Positions 1-8,889 of a stretch of DNA of 64,000 bases are shown here, one piece after another. This stretch comes from Aeromonas bestiarum. GTDB taxonomy: Bacteria; Pseudomonadota; Gammaproteobacteria; Enterobacterales; Aeromonadaceae. The position numbers and the translations under genes were made by a program. How positions within the stretch are numbered: position 1 is the first letter of the stretch; every line of letters starts with the position of its first letter. Where the stretch lies: positions 1-64,000 of the forward strand of contig NZ_CDDA01000034.1 of NCBI RefSeq assembly GCF_000819745.1. Direction: 5' to 3'. Below the pieces are notes generated by a model, which saw nothing but the letters and a program-made list of their open reading frames with translations, ran no database searches and was not told the origin of the DNA.

Positions 1-208
1 AAATTGTTTGATGTTCGATGCTGTGAGTGCCCACACAGATTGCTTGATTCAAATTGTTAAAGAGCGTCACGCTTGTCGCGTTGAGGATGCGCATATTACG
101 CCCCTCACTTCGAAAGTCAAGCGATTGTTTTCGCTTTTCTTTCGGCGCCCACTTCGCTAGGAAGCTGGCTCATCAGGTTGGCGTGTTCCGCCGTGCTGGT
201 AGGGGCGC
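1..208 (-). other. rRNA operon leader (16S lies beyond the left edge)
   Basis: Read on the minus strand, bases 65 down to 1 match the gammaproteobacterial rrn leader just upstream of 16S, including the boxA antitermination element GCTCTTTAACAATTT at 65-51 and the following CAATCTGTGTGGGCACTC. The leader is transcribed leftward out of the window; no 16S sequence is present here. BoxA recruits the NusB/S10 antitermination complex in this family of operons. Confidence 0.9.
93..120 (-). promoter_or_regulatory. rrn promoter P2
   Basis: On the minus strand a -35 TTGACT (120-115) and a -10 TAATAT (98-93) are separated by 16 bp. This is the downstream member of a tandem rrn promoter pair, about 30 bp before boxA. 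Confidence 0.75.
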
Positions 209-236
209 ATTATAGGGAGCCGCGCCGGGATGACAA
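209..236 (-). promoter_or_regulatory. rrn promoter P1
   Basis: On the minus strand TTGTCA (236-231), a 16-bp spacer and a perfect TATAAT (214-209) are followed by a GC-rich discriminator (GCGCCCCT). The 16-bp spacing and GC discriminator are typical of stringently controlled rrn P1 promoters. Confidence 0.85.
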
Positions 237-267
237 GGGCTTTTTGAAGAAATGCGTTCGCTTGCTC

Positions 268-306
268 AAAAAGCAGGCTATAGCCCCTGAAACCAAGGCT
301 TTAGCC
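268..306 (-). terminator. terminator of the tonB2 operon
   Basis: GGCTTTAGCC (297-306) can pair with GGCTATAGCC (276-285) with one mismatch. On the minus strand the hairpin is followed by TGCTTTTT. It separates the tonB2 operon from rrn P1. Confidence 0.6.
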
Positions 307-311
307 CCCTT

Positions 312-1490
312 TCAAGCCGCTTTTTTGCTCAACTCTTCGCTTTGAGCCTGAATATAGTTGACCCAGCTGGTTGCACGCTGTTGCCAATCATCCTGTTGCT
401 GCAGTTCACGGGCCAGTTCCAGCGCCTGTGCATACTGCTCCTTATTAAGGTGCGCTTGCACCAGCAACGCTTTGGCGCGATTGCCTTGCTCGCCTTTCAC
501 CGACTTGATGGCCGCGAGCTGAGTCATGGCGGCATCCGTCTTGCCCTGTTGCAGCAGCAGTTCGGCGGCGCGCATGGCGGCTTTGGGCTGACCATGCTGT
601 TTGGCCAGCAGTTGCCAGCTATCGACCGCCTTCGGCCATTCCCGGGCACCTTCCCACAGCTGGGCCAGCAGTTGCTGGTTCTCGGTACTTTGCTTCATCT
701 GTCCCTTCGCCATGGCGGTTTCCAGCAGACGGGCACCGCGATAGGGCAGCCCCTGCCACGCATAGAGGCGGATCAGCTGGTTGCGGGCGGCAGCGTCATC
801 CATCAGCTGACGGTCGATGGCGGTCTGCAACAGCGCCAGCGCCTGATCGCCGCGTTTGGCAGAGAGGTTGAGCGACACCGCCTGTTGCCACCATTTGCTC
901 TCTTGCGGCTCGTGGCGGATCAACTCGGCGGCCTGATCGGCAGCTACACCGTAGCGCTGCAAGGCGGTGAGGGCGGAGAGACGAATGATGGCGGCCTGCT
1001 TCTGCCAGCTCTTCTTGAGCAGTTGTTCGCTCTGGCTGGCGGCCTCGGCATACTGTTTGTTGTGGTAATAGAGACCGGCCAGACGCAGGCGCAAGCCATC
1101 GTCGGGTTTGAGTGCCAGTGCCGCCTTGTAGCTGGCGATGGCGCCGGTCCAGTTGGATTGCTGTGCCTGGATATCGCCGCGCAGACGCAGCAACTGGAGT
1201 TGCTGCTGCTCCGGCCACTCTTTATAGGACAGCGCCTGCTCCACATAACGGCTCGCCTGGGCGGTCTGCTGCAGGTTGGCTGCCAAGGACGCCTGCAGCT
1301 GGGCCAGCCAGGCGCGCTCTGCATCGGACCCCGGCTTGAGGCCGGACGCCTTGCTCTGGGCCTGTTGCCACTGGCCAGACTGATAGAGCTTCATCACGGG
1401 CTCAAGCTGACGAGAGAAATGGGGGCTCACCTCCATCGCCAGACAGGCTTGGCTGACCAGGGCCAGCAGGCAGATCCAGATCCTCAACAT
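312..1490 (-). CDS. TPR-repeat protein of the TonB2 operon
   Basis: This 392-residue protein begins with a signal peptide (hydrophobic residues about 4-18) and then consists of helical tetratricopeptide-type repeats, for example around residues 110-160 where W-x-A-Y-x-A-x-L-x-L-x-P spacing is visible. It is the last gene of the operon, two bases after tonB2. In Vibrio a TPR gene occupies the same place beside tonB2-exbB2-exbD2-ttpC. The role is probably as a periplasmic scaffold for the energising complex, but no activity can be read from the sequence. No lipobox is present before the cysteine at residue 16, so a soluble periplasmic protein is more likely than a lipoprotein. Confidence 0.85.
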   Translation of the reverse strand: MLRIWICLLALVSQACLAMEVSPHFSRQLEPVMKLYQSGQWQQAQSKASGLKPGSDAERAWLAQLQASLAANLQQTAQASRYVEQALSYKEWPEQQQLQLLRLRGDIQAQQSNWTGAIASYKAALALKPDDGLRLRLAGLYYHNKQYAEAASQSEQLLKKSWQKQAAIIRLSALTALQRYGVAADQAAELIRHEPQESKWWQQAVSLNLSAKRGDQALALLQTAIDRQLMDDAAARNQLIRLYAWQGLPYRGARLLETAMAKGQMKQSTENQQLLAQLWEGAREWPKAVDSWQLLAKQHGQPKAAMRAAELLLQQGKTDAAMTQLAAIKSVKGEQGNRAKALLVQAHLNKEQYAQALELARELQQQDDWQQRATSWVNYIQAQSEELSKKAA

Positions 1491-1492
1491 AG

Positions 1493-2155
1493 TTATGACT
1501 CCAGTTTGAATTTGAGCGTGATGACTTGCACCAGTTTGTCACTGGCGCCGGGCCTGGGCTGATAACGCCACTTGTTGATGGCCTGAATGGCCGCCCGCTC
1601 GAACTGACGCTTGGGTTTGGCCTCGATCACTTCCACATCCTGTACTCGCCCCTCGGCATCGACGCTGAAGCGCAGGGTCACTGCGCCTTCGATCCCGGCC
1701 TGCTGAGCGCGATAGGGGTAAACAGGCTCGATCCGTTGCAGCGGCATCAGCATGTCGCCGGCACCGACGCCGGCACCCTGCTGCTGACCATGAAAATTGC
1801 CGCTCAGCACGGGGGAAGTGCTGGTCGCCACACCGGGGGCATAGACCTGCACAGCGCTGAGGCTGGAGACCAGATCCAGGCTGGGTTGCACCGAAGGCAG
1901 CGGCGCCGCTGCCGGCAACGGCATGGGGGTCGACGCCAGGGCGGCGGGAGGTTCCGGCAGAGGTTCGGGCTCTTGCGGCACAGGGCGTTCACGCACCTGC
2001 ACCTCGGTCACTTCGTTCTGCATGTTGATGACGATGGATTTTTGCTCACTCGCCACCTTCTTGCCCTTGGGGGGCTCCACCAGAGTGGCCATGAACAGCA
2101 GGATTGCCAGACTGAGGGCGATCCCCAGTCCCAGGCTCATCAACTTGAACTTCAT
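1493..2155 (-). CDS. tonB2: TonB2 energy transducer
   Basis: At 220 residues this is a short TonB. It has one N-terminal membrane anchor (about residues 5-25), a modest proline/glutamate-rich periplasmic linker (about 55-85), and a C-terminal TonB domain (about 135-220) with the conserved Y-P-x-x-A and the A-I-x-A-I-N-K-W-R-Y-x-P segment. It carries proton-motive energy from ExbB/ExbD to outer-membrane receptors. The ATG overlaps the exbD2 stop by four bases, which indicates translational coupling. The short linker fits TonB2-type proteins, which depend on TtpC, rather than the long TonB1 type. The receptor at 27661 is a plausible client. Confidence 0.93.
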   Translation of the reverse strand: MKFKLMSLGLGIALSLAILLFMATLVEPPKGKKVASEQKSIVINMQNEVTEVQVRERPVPQEPEPLPEPPAALASTPMPLPAAAPLPSVQPSLDLVSSLSAVQVYAPGVATSTSPVLSGNFHGQQQGAGVGAGDMLMPLQRIEPVYPYRAQQAGIEGAVTLRFSVDAEGRVQDVEVIEAKPKRQFERAAIQAINKWRYQPRPGASDKLVQVITLKFKLES

Positions 2156-2553
2156 TTCGGCGCCACCGCCACGGCGATGTTGGCAATGCCCGCCGCCTTG
2201 GCCTCATCCATCACCCGTACCACCTTGCCGTGGGGCACCCGCTCGTCGGCCTGGATCACCAGGCTGGCATCGGGCTGCTCCGCCAGCAGGCGGGCGATAC
2301 TGGCCTGAACCCGCTCCACGTCTATCTGCTTGCGGTCGAGGAAGATCTGACCCTGGGCACCGATCGCCAGCATGATGCTGGAGGATTTCTGTGCCTTGGC
2401 CTGACTGGCCTGGGGTCTGTGCACCTCGAGCCCGGCTTCGCGCACGAAGGAGGTGGTGACAATAAAGAAGATCAGCATGATGAACACGATATCCAGCATG
2501 GGGGTCATGTCGATCTGCACTTCGTCACGCTGGCGTTTGGATTGCCGTCTCAT
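2152..2553 (-). CDS. exbD2: ExbD2 biopolymer transport protein
   Basis: A 133-residue ExbD/TolR family protein with a short cytoplasmic N-terminus and one transmembrane helix (about residues 18-38). The helix is preceded by the conserved M-T-P-M-L-D, whose aspartate is the proton-carrying residue of the family. The rest is periplasmic. It sits between exbB2 and tonB2 with ATGA overlaps on both sides, so the three are made as one complex in the inner membrane. Confidence 0.94.
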   Translation of the reverse strand: MRRQSKRQRDEVQIDMTPMLDIVFIMLIFFIVTTSFVREAGLEVHRPQASQAKAQKSSSIMLAIGAQGQIFLDRKQIDVERVQASIARLLAEQPDASLVIQADERVPHGKVVRVMDEAKAAGIANIAVAVAPK

Positions 2554-3080
2554 TGCATTACCTTCTCTTCTCGCAGGCCGTCCCGGGTCTTGGCCAGCGC
2601 ACGCCTGGCCTGGCTCTCGAGCCGGCTGAGTAACAACACGCCGGAGAGAGCGACCACCATGCCAGCCATGGTGGGGATGGTGGCGCGGGAGATACCGCCA
2701 GCCATGCTCTCCGGGTTAAAGCGGTTGGCCGCGGCCAACGCATCGAATACGCCTATCATGCCGGTCACTGTGCCCAGCAGCCCCAGCATGGGGCAGAGCA
2801 CCACCAGGGTGCGGATGAAGATCAGATGACGGTTCAGCTCCAGCTCGGCCTGGGCCAGCCAGCGACCGCGAATGGCCCTGGCATGCCAGCTGTGGCGCTC
2901 GCTGCGCCCCTGCCAGCGGCTCAGCAGTTGTTGCTGCAAGGGGCCAAAGCCCAGATTAAGGTAGAGCAGCCGCTCGATCATCAAAATCCACATCAGCACC
3001 AGCAGGGTCAGAATGACCCAGAGCACGGGGCCGCCACGGCCCATGAAGCTCTGCAACTGTTGCCAGATGTCGAGCATCAT
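2550..3080 (-). CDS. exbB2: ExbB2 proton channel subunit
   Basis: A 176-residue MotA/TolQ/ExbB family protein. A first helix lies near residues 18-36. A conserved pair of helices follows around residues 85-155, with the family signature L-G-L-L-G-T-V-T-G-M-I-G-V-F. With ExbD2 it forms the inner-membrane proton channel that drives TonB2. The gene overlaps ttpC and exbD2 by four bases each. Its short length is usual for the ExbB2 type. Confidence 0.94.
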   Translation of the reverse strand: MMLDIWQQLQSFMGRGGPVLWVILTLLVLMWILMIERLLYLNLGFGPLQQQLLSRWQGRSERHSWHARAIRGRWLAQAELELNRHLIFIRTLVVLCPMLGLLGTVTGMIGVFDALAAANRFNPESMAGGISRATIPTMAGMVVALSGVLLLSRLESQARRALAKTRDGLREEKVMQ

Positions 3081-4384
3081 GCCGCTCGCTCCATCCCGCC
3101 GTTAGTGCTCTCGGCGCGCTCGGCCAGGATGCCGGCGACTTGCTGCTCCAGCACATTGGAGAGCTCGGTGAAGCGGGACTGCAGCAGGCTGTGAGCCAGG
3201 ATCAGCGGAATGGCCGCCACTAGACCCTGTACCGTGGTGATCAGCGCCATCGAGATGCCGCCGGCCATGATCTTGGGATCACCGGTACCGAACTGGGTGA
3301 TGGCCTGGAAGGTGCCGATCATGCCGGTCACAGTACCGAGCAGACCCAGCATGGGGGCTATGGCCGCGATCACCTTGACCATGCCGATGCCACGCTCCAT
3401 GCGGGGCGTCTCCTGCAGTATGGCCTCGTCCAGCCTCAGTTCGAGGGTCTCCATGCTCAGCTCGGGATGCTGCTCCGCCACCGTCAGCACCCGGCCGAGG
3501 GCGTTGTCGGCGTGATATTCGCCGCTCTTGAGCTGACGACGCACCCGGCCCAGTTCACGGGAGAGGCTCCACAGCCGCGCGGCGGCAATGCCCAGACCTA
3601 TGGCGGCCAGCAGCACTATGATGGCGCCAACCTGACCACCCTGCTGGACTTGCTGCCAGAAGGTGGGGGCCTGCGCCAGCATCTCCAGCAGAGTACCGTG
3701 GGAGGGATCCAGCGGCAGCGCTTCCCCTTCCTGACCCTGATAGGCCGCAACGTCGGAGAGCACGCCACCCGGCAGACCCAGCACAGGGCTCAGACCCTCG
3801 GCTGTGGGTTGCAGGAAGCCTTCACCCCCCAGCAGGGCAAAGCTGCCGACCCGGGTCAGCGGCTGCTCGCTGGCTGCCCCCTGGGCATCGAGCACCTTGC
3901 CGTCGAACCGGGCAATTCGGCCAGACTCGCGGATCTCTTGCAGCAGAGTCGCGGGCAACAGGGCGAGGGCGGCGCGATCCGGCACCTGCTTCTCCTGCGC
4001 CATGGCTTTCAGCGGGGCGAGGCGCTCGGGATACTGGCCCTCGACCGCGGACTCGGCCAGCAGCTTGACCGCATCGCTTGCCCCCTGACGGGTGACCGCG
4101 AAGATCTCGTTCATGTCGCCGGAGGCCTGCTCCCACTGGGCGTTGAGCTCCACCAGCTGCTTCTCGTTGCCGGCAAACTCGGCCGCCAACTGCTTGCTGA
4201 GGCTCTGGGCCGCGGCCAGTTTGGCACGAGCACCGTTCAGCTCCTTGGAGACGGAGGCCAGATCCTGCTGCGCCTGCTGTTCACGGGCTTGCTCCTGCTG
4301 CTGCCAGGCTTCATCGGCAACGGCGGCAGTGGTGCCCAGAGAGAGGGCAATAGCGAGGGGGAACCACTTCATGGTGACGCTCAT
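3077..4384 (-). CDS. ttpC: TtpC, long ExbB-like accessory protein of TonB2
   Basis: A 435-residue protein with a signal peptide, a coiled-coil periplasmic region (about residues 25-110, rich in Q/E/K/L), a poorly conserved middle, and a C-terminal MotA/TolQ/ExbB domain (about 250-410) containing L-G-L-L-G-T-V-T-G-M-I-G. The start at 4384 gives a clean signal peptide, overlaps the upstream stop as ATGA and has AGGAGG just before it; an in-frame extension to 4537 has neither. In Vibrio TtpC is a fourth essential component of the TonB2 system, and the same gene order is seen here. Confidence 0.9.
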   Translation of the reverse strand: MSVTMKWFPLAIALSLGTTAAVADEAWQQQEQAREQQAQQDLASVSKELNGARAKLAAAQSLSKQLAAEFAGNEKQLVELNAQWEQASGDMNEIFAVTRQGASDAVKLLAESAVEGQYPERLAPLKAMAQEKQVPDRAALALLPATLLQEIRESGRIARFDGKVLDAQGAASEQPLTRVGSFALLGGEGFLQPTAEGLSPVLGLPGGVLSDVAAYQGQEGEALPLDPSHGTLLEMLAQAPTFWQQVQQGGQVGAIIVLLAAIGLGIAAARLWSLSRELGRVRRQLKSGEYHADNALGRVLTVAEQHPELSMETLELRLDEAILQETPRMERGIGMVKVIAAIAPMLGLLGTVTGMIGTFQAITQFGTGDPKIMAGGISMALITTVQGLVAAIPLILAHSLLQSRFTELSNVLEQQVAGILAERAESTNGGMERAA

Positions 4385-5142
4385 GACTGGGCCTCCTGAC
4401 CACGGCTGACGGAAAGGGGGACATTCAACAACTGGGGGACCTTCTTGTCGGCAGCCATCTCCAGCGCCTCGGCGATGGGAGAGAGCCACTGGCTGTCGAG
4501 GGCCTGCCACTGCTTGCTCTGCGCAGACCAACGCCATGCCTGGGAGCGATCGGCGGTCATCGCCAGCAGGGAAACCCGGCCCACTGCCAGCACATCGACC
4601 CGGCGCGGTGCACCGTCCAGCGCCAGCTCGGCGGAGTAACTATCCATCCGGCTGCCATATTCGGCTTCGATTTGATAGGCCTGCAGCAGCTGACGGAACT
4701 TCTCCGCCTCGCTCACGTCCGCTCGGGCCAGGGTCGCTTTCAACTGTTCAACCCGCGCCAGCCGATCTTCCCTGCGCAGCGGGATGTCATTTTGTACCAG
4801 TTGCTCCAGGTCGGCCTGCATCTGCAGCATCAGAGGGATCAGGCCCTGCCGGGTCTCCTGTACCGCTTCCAGCTGCTGGTTCAGCTTGCCCAGCTCATTT
4901 TGCTGATCGGCCACCAGAGACTGCATGTAGCGGTTGTAGGCTTCCAGATCGCGCAGTTGCAGCTGGGCATTTTGCAGCTCCAGCCGGGCGGCAACGGCCG
5001 CATCGGCGGCTTTTTCCACCCGCTGCTGGGAGACTTTTCCGGCAGCTATGCTGCTCTTCAGTGCCGGTGCGACCAGCTCGTCGGCGCTGGCAGCGAAGTG
5101 GACTGACAATGGCAACAAGGCCAAACCCCAAAACTTATTCAT
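4381..5142 (-). CDS. DUF3450-type periplasmic coiled-coil protein
   Basis: This 253-residue protein is the first gene of the TonB2 operon. It has a signal peptide (MNKFWGLALLPLSVHFAASA) and then a long amphipathic coiled coil (about residues 25-130, Q/E/L-rich), typical of the DUF3450 family found upstream of ttpC in Vibrio and relatives. The function is unknown; the constant neighbourhood suggests it assists the TonB2 complex in the periplasm. The start at 5142 was chosen over an upstream in-frame ATG at 5202 because it yields a normal signal peptide. Confidence 0.82.
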   Translation of the reverse strand: MNKFWGLALLPLSVHFAASADELVAPALKSSIAAGKVSQQRVEKAADAAVAARLELQNAQLQLRDLEAYNRYMQSLVADQQNELGKLNQQLEAVQETRQGLIPLMLQMQADLEQLVQNDIPLRREDRLARVEQLKATLARADVSEAEKFRQLLQAYQIEAEYGSRMDSYSAELALDGAPRRVDVLAVGRVSLLAMTADRSQAWRWSAQSKQWQALDSQWLSPIAEALEMAADKKVPQLLNVPLSVSRGQEAQS

Positions 5143-5159
5143 GATATAAATCTTAACAA

Positions 5160-5174
5160 TGATAACTATTCTCA
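5160..5174. promoter_or_regulatory. Fur box of the TonB2 operon
   Basis: TGATAACTATTCTCA matches the 7-1-7 Fur core TGATAATnATTATCA at 13 of 14 defined positions. It lies 18-32 bp upstream of the first TonB2-operon gene, so iron repression by Fur is expected. Confidence 0.75.
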
Positions 5175-5311
5175 TTGTCTCAAAGAGTGGGGTCAGTGGC
5201 AATCAGATGATTTTCTTGGCCTTCGGCCGAAAAAACAGGATAATTTTTAAGCAAGCACGGGAGTCACTGGCGTTGGTAGTCACAACACCAAATTAATAAA
5301 TAAAAAATATC

Positions 5312-5340
5312 TTTTCGATCAATGCGATAGAGATCGAAAA
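5312..5340. promoter_or_regulatory. perfect inverted repeat in the luxR-type leader
   Basis: TTTTCGATC (5312-5320) and GATCGAAAA (5332-5340) form a perfect 9-bp inverted repeat with an 11-base loop. It ends directly against the AGGAG ribosome-binding site (5341-5345) of the LuxR-type gene. It could be a protein operator or an RNA hairpin affecting translation. It does not resemble the 20-bp lux box consensus. Confidence 0.55.
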
Positions 5341-5351
5341 AGGAGATGTAC

Positions 5352-6128
5352 ATGTTTAACGATGCGATCTGGGAACACATCGATCGGTTCACCAAGGCCA
5401 AGAAGACCAGCGATATCCAGCAGCAACTGGAGCGCTTCAGTCATCAGATGGGCTTTGATTACTTCCGTCTGCTGATTATTTTCCCCATCAGCATGCAGAA
5501 ATCCCACGTGGCGTTGTTCAACAACTGCCCCACCAGCTGGTTCGATGCCTACACGGAGCGGCACTACCTGACCCAGGATCCTGTGGTCTTCCTGGGCCTG
5601 AAGCAGACCCAGCCCATCTTCTGGAACAAGCTCGACTGCGACTCTCCCTGGCTGCCCAGCGCCAGCCGGGAGGTAATGAATCTGGCCGCCGATTTCGGGG
5701 TGAGGAACGGTGTCTCCTTCCCGCTGCACACCCCGCAGGGAGAGCACGGCATCCTCTCCTTTATCAGCAAGGAAAAATCCAACTCAGATCTGATGTTTGA
5801 AAACGTTCCCCTGCTGTCGTTCTGCGCCAGCTACATCTTCAACTCGGCGCTGCAGCTGATAAAGAGCAGACCGGATCTGATGAAGTACCTGACCGAGCTG
5901 TCGGACCGGGAGAAGGAGTGTCTGTTCTGGGCCAGCGAGGGCAAGACCTCCTGGGAGATAGCCACCATACTCGGCATCAGCGAGCGGACCGTGAACTTCC
6001 ACCTCAATCAGGTCACCAACAAGACCGACTCGAAGAACCGCAACCAGGCGATCGCCAAGAGCATCTCCAGCGGCATCATAGTGCCTTCGCTGGACGACGT
6101 GACCATCACCAACCTGCGGCTGTCATAG
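5352..6128 (+). CDS. LuxR-type quorum-sensing regulator without a linked luxI
   Basis: A 258-residue protein with an N-terminal autoinducer-binding domain (about 15-165) and a C-terminal LuxR helix-turn-helix (about 182-238: L-S-D-R-E-K-E-C-L then I-S-E-R-T-V-N-F-H). The usual acyl-homoserine-lactone pocket residues are present: W63, Y67, D76, P77, W91 and G120. By recall it is clearly related to Aeromonas AhyR but is not the same protein, and no luxI-like synthase is nearby, so it looks like a LuxR solo. The ATG at 5352 was chosen because AGGAG sits 6 bases before it; the in-frame ATG at 5346 touches the AGGAG directly. Confidence 0.88.
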   Translation: MFNDAIWEHIDRFTKAKKTSDIQQQLERFSHQMGFDYFRLLIIFPISMQKSHVALFNNCPTSWFDAYTERHYLTQDPVVFLGLKQTQPIFWNKLDCDSPWLPSASREVMNLAADFGVRNGVSFPLHTPQGEHGILSFISKEKSNSDLMFENVPLLSFCASYIFNSALQLIKSRPDLMKYLTELSDREKECLFWASEGKTSWEIATILGISERTVNFHLNQVTNKTDSKNRNQAIAKSISSGIIVPSLDDVTITNLRLS

Positions 6129-6146
6129 CGCCCCTACCAGACAAAC

Positions 6147-6174
6147 AAAAAGAGCCGCAATGCGGCTCTTTTTT
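6147..6174. terminator. bidirectional terminator between luxR-type gene and glmS
   Basis: AGAGCCGC (6151-6158) pairs with GCGGCTCT (6162-6169). The stem is flanked by an A-run on one side and a T-run on the other, so it serves both converging genes. Confidence 0.88.
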
Positions 6175-6190
6175 CATTTCTGACTACGGC

Positions 6191-8023
6191 TTATTCCACG
6201 GTCACGGATTTCGCCAGGTTGCGTGGCTGATCCACATCCGTGCCCTTGATGAGGGCAACGTGGTAGGAGAGCAGCTGCAACGGCACAGTGTAAACGATGG
6301 GGGCTATCATCTCTTCCACATGGTTCAGGCTCATCACCCGCATGGTCTCGTCGCTCTTGAAACCGGCATCGGCATCGGCGAACACGTAGAGGATACCGCC
6401 ACGGGCACGCACCTCTTCCACGTTGGACTTGAGCTTCTCCAGCAGATCGTTGTTCGGCGCCACCACTATGATGGGCATCTCGGCATCGATCAGCGCCAGC
6501 GGGCCATGCTTCAGCTCACCAGCAGCATAGGCCTCGGCATGGATGTAGGAGATCTCTTTGAGCTTGAGCGCCCCCTCCATGGCGATGGGGTACTGGCTGC
6601 CACGGCCGAGGAACAGGCTGTGGTGCTTGTCGGCGAACTCTTCGGCCAGGGCTTCGATGTCCTTGGCCAGCGCCAGGCTCTCCTTGATGCGCAGCGGCAG
6701 GGCTTGCAGCGCCTTGACCAGCTCGGCCTCGGCGGCAGCGCTCAGGTTGCCACGGCAGTGACCGACAGAGGCCACCAGCATCAGCAGGCCGGCCAGCTGG
6801 GTGGTGAACGCCTTGGTGGAGGCCACACCGATCTCGGCACCAGCTCGGGTCATGAAGGCCAGATCCGATTCACGCACCAGGGAGGAGCCGGGCACGTTGC
6901 AGATGGCCAGCGAGCTCATGTAGCCGGACTGCTTGGCCAGCCGCAGGGCGGCCAGGGTATCGGCAGTTTCGCCGCTCTGGGACAGGGTCACCAGCAGGCT
7001 GTTGGGGCGCACGACCGACTTGCGATAGCGGAACTCGGAGGCGATCTCCACGTCGCAGGAGACGCCAGCTATCTCTTCAAACCAGTAGCGAGCCACCATG
7101 CCCGAGTTGTAGGAGGTGCCGCAGGCGACGATCTGGACGTGCTCGACCTTGTCGAAGATGGCGCGGGCGCCGTTGCCGAACGACTCGACCACAACGTGAT
7201 CCGTGCCCAGACGGCCTTCCAGGGTGTTGGTGATGGCCTTGGGCTGCTCGTAGATCTCTTTGAGCATGTAGTGGCGGTATTCGCCCTTGTCACCGGCATC
7301 GTGGGAGAGCTCGGATTCCAGCTCCTCGCGCACCACGGCGTCGCCGTGGGTATCGAAGATGTGCACGTCGCGACGGGTCACCTCGGCCACGTCACCCTCT
7401 TCCAGGAAGATGAAGCGACGGGTCACCGGCAGCAGCGCCATCTGGTCGGAGGCAATGAAGTTCTCGCCTATGCCGCGGCCGATCACCAGCGGGGAACCTG
7501 AGCGGGCCACGACTACACGGCTGTCGTCACGGCTGTCCATCACCACGGTACCGTAGGCACCGCGCAGCTGCTTCACCGCCACCTGCATGGCTACCAGCAG
7601 ACTGGGGGCGGATTTCAGCTCGTGATGCACCAGATGGGCGATCACCTCGGTGTCTGTGTCTGAGCTGAACACATAGCCCAGCCCTTGCAGCTCGGCCCGC
7701 AGCTCTTCATGGTTCTCTATGATGCCGTTGTGCACTACGACTATATGCTCGGAGACGTGGGGGTGGGCATTGCGCTCGGACGGCTCGCCATGGGTAGCCC
7801 AGCGGGTATGGGCGATACCGGTTCCACCGTGGACGGACTGCTCCTCCAGCGCCTTGGCCAGCTCGGCCACCTTGCCCAGACGGCGAACCCGCTGCAGCGG
7901 CTGGCTGGCGCTGAACACGGCCACACCGGCGGAGTCATAGCCACGGTATTCCAGACGGCGCAGGCCTTCTACCAGGATTTCAGCCACATCACGTTGGGCG
8001 ACGGCCCCGACGATGCCACACAT
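6191..8023 (-). CDS. glmS: glucosamine-6-phosphate synthase
   Basis: A 610-residue glutamine:fructose-6-phosphate aminotransferase. It makes glucosamine-6-phosphate, the first step to UDP-GlcNAc for peptidoglycan and LPS. The N-terminal glutaminase domain starts with the catalytic cysteine ([12 protein letters not shown]; Cys is exposed after Met removal) and has the E-Y-R-G-Y-D-S-A-G motif. Two SIS sugar-isomerase domains follow, with C-G-T-S-Y-N-S-G and S-Q-S-G-E-T-A-D-T, and the protein ends in N-L-A-K-S-V-T-V-E as usual. GAGGAGA lies 6 bases before the ATG. It lies 61 bp after a DeoR-type regulator on the same strand. Confidence 0.98.
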   Translation of the reverse strand: MCGIVGAVAQRDVAEILVEGLRRLEYRGYDSAGVAVFSASQPLQRVRRLGKVAELAKALEEQSVHGGTGIAHTRWATHGEPSERNAHPHVSEHIVVVHNGIIENHEELRAELQGLGYVFSSDTDTEVIAHLVHHELKSAPSLLVAMQVAVKQLRGAYGTVVMDSRDDSRVVVARSGSPLVIGRGIGENFIASDQMALLPVTRRFIFLEEGDVAEVTRRDVHIFDTHGDAVVREELESELSHDAGDKGEYRHYMLKEIYEQPKAITNTLEGRLGTDHVVVESFGNGARAIFDKVEHVQIVACGTSYNSGMVARYWFEEIAGVSCDVEIASEFRYRKSVVRPNSLLVTLSQSGETADTLAALRLAKQSGYMSSLAICNVPGSSLVRESDLAFMTRAGAEIGVASTKAFTTQLAGLLMLVASVGHCRGNLSAAAEAELVKALQALPLRIKESLALAKDIEALAEEFADKHHSLFLGRGSQYPIAMEGALKLKEISYIHAEAYAAGELKHGPLALIDAEMPIIVVAPNNDLLEKLKSNVEEVRARGGILYVFADADAGFKSDETMRVMSLNHVEEMIAPIVYTVPLQLLSYHVALIKGTDVDQPRNLAKSVTVE

Positions 8024-8084
8024 AGACTTCTCCTCGATTGAATTCAGAAATAGGTTTGGATAACGGGATATTTGATTGGCGATA

Positions 8085-8858
8085 TCAGCCGGCCACGGGG
8101 GCGCAGATCAGCGTGATCCCCCGGACTTGAATCTGTTCTCTGGCCGAGCTGGCCAGCCCTTCGTCGGTCACCAGGGTCTGGATGTTTGCCCAGGGCAGCT
8201 CGAGGTTGGGGATCTTGCGGCCTATCTTCTCCGACTCGACCATGACGATGACCTCCCGCGACACCTCGGCCATCACCCGTGACAGGCCCACCAGCTCGTT
8301 GAAGGTGGTGGTGCCTCGCTCAGGGTCTATGCCGTCGGCACCGATGAACAGCTGGTCGAAGTCATAGGAGCGCAGCACCTGCTCCGCCACCTGACCCTGG
8401 AAGGATTCGGAGTGGGGATCCCAGGTGCCGCCGGTCATCAGCAGGGTGGGTTCGTTCTCCAGCTCGCGCAGGGCGCCGGCCACGTTGAGGGAGTTGGTCA
8501 TGACGATGAGACCGCGCTTGTTGCCCAGCATGGGGATCATGGCGCTGGTGGTGCTGCCGCTGTCGATGATGACGCGATTGTGATCGCGGATCCGTTCGGC
8601 GGCGGCACGGGCTATGGCCAGCTTTCGTTTCGAAACTTGCTCGGGATTGCTGTCCACCACCATCTCGCTGGGCAGGGGCACGGCACCACCGTAACGACGC
8701 AACAGCAGGCCACCGGTTTCCAGCACGGCCAGATCTTTGCGGATGGTCACTTCGGAGGTGGAGAAGTGCTTGGCCAGGGTATCGACGCTCACTTCCCCCT
8801 GCTCCTGCACCAGGCTCACTATGGTGTGGCGGCGCTGCTGGGTATTACGTTTGGTCAT
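8085..8858 (-). CDS. DeoR-family transcriptional regulator
   Basis: A 257-residue protein with an N-terminal DeoR helix-turn-helix (about residues 6-60: R-R-x-x-I-V then V-T-I-R-K-D-L) and a C-terminal sugar-phosphate sensor domain (about 75-235: I-D-S-G-S-T-T and I-G-A-D-G-I-D). Such proteins repress sugar or amino-sugar genes and are released by phosphorylated sugars. Its place directly upstream of glmS on the same strand suggests control of amino-sugar metabolism and possibly of itself; the effector is unknown. A palindrome 8 bp upstream of its start is a candidate operator. Confidence 0.9.
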   Translation of the reverse strand: MTKRNTQQRRHTIVSLVQEQGEVSVDTLAKHFSTSEVTIRKDLAVLETGGLLLRRYGGAVPLPSEMVVDSNPEQVSKRKLAIARAAAERIRDHNRVIIDSGSTTSAMIPMLGNKRGLIVMTNSLNVAGALRELENEPTLLMTGGTWDPHSESFQGQVAEQVLRSYDFDQLFIGADGIDPERGTTTFNELVGLSRVMAEVSREVIVMVESEKIGRKIPNLELPWANIQTLVTDEGLASSAREQIQVRGITLICAPVAG

Positions 8859-8865
8859 CTTTAAG

Positions 8866-8889
8866 TTTCGATTCGAAAGAATATCGAAA
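8866..8889. promoter_or_regulatory. candidate DeoR-family operator
   Basis: TTTCGATTCGAAA (8866-8878) is a 13-bp palindrome around one base, followed by another TCGAAA half-site (8884-8889). It lies in the divergent region between the DeoR-type gene and creB, 8 bp from the regulator's start, and fits autoregulation. Confidence 0.45.

Noticed and set aside
1-200. Part of the 16S rRNA gene
   Set aside because: The sequence matches the leader (boxA and flanks), and it ends before the AAGAGTTTGATC start of 16S.
5312-5340. Inverted repeat before the LuxR-type gene as a lux box
   Set aside because: A lux box is a 20-bp element with ACCTG/CAGGT-type arms; this sequence has TTTTCGATC/GATCGAAAA arms and an 11-base loop.
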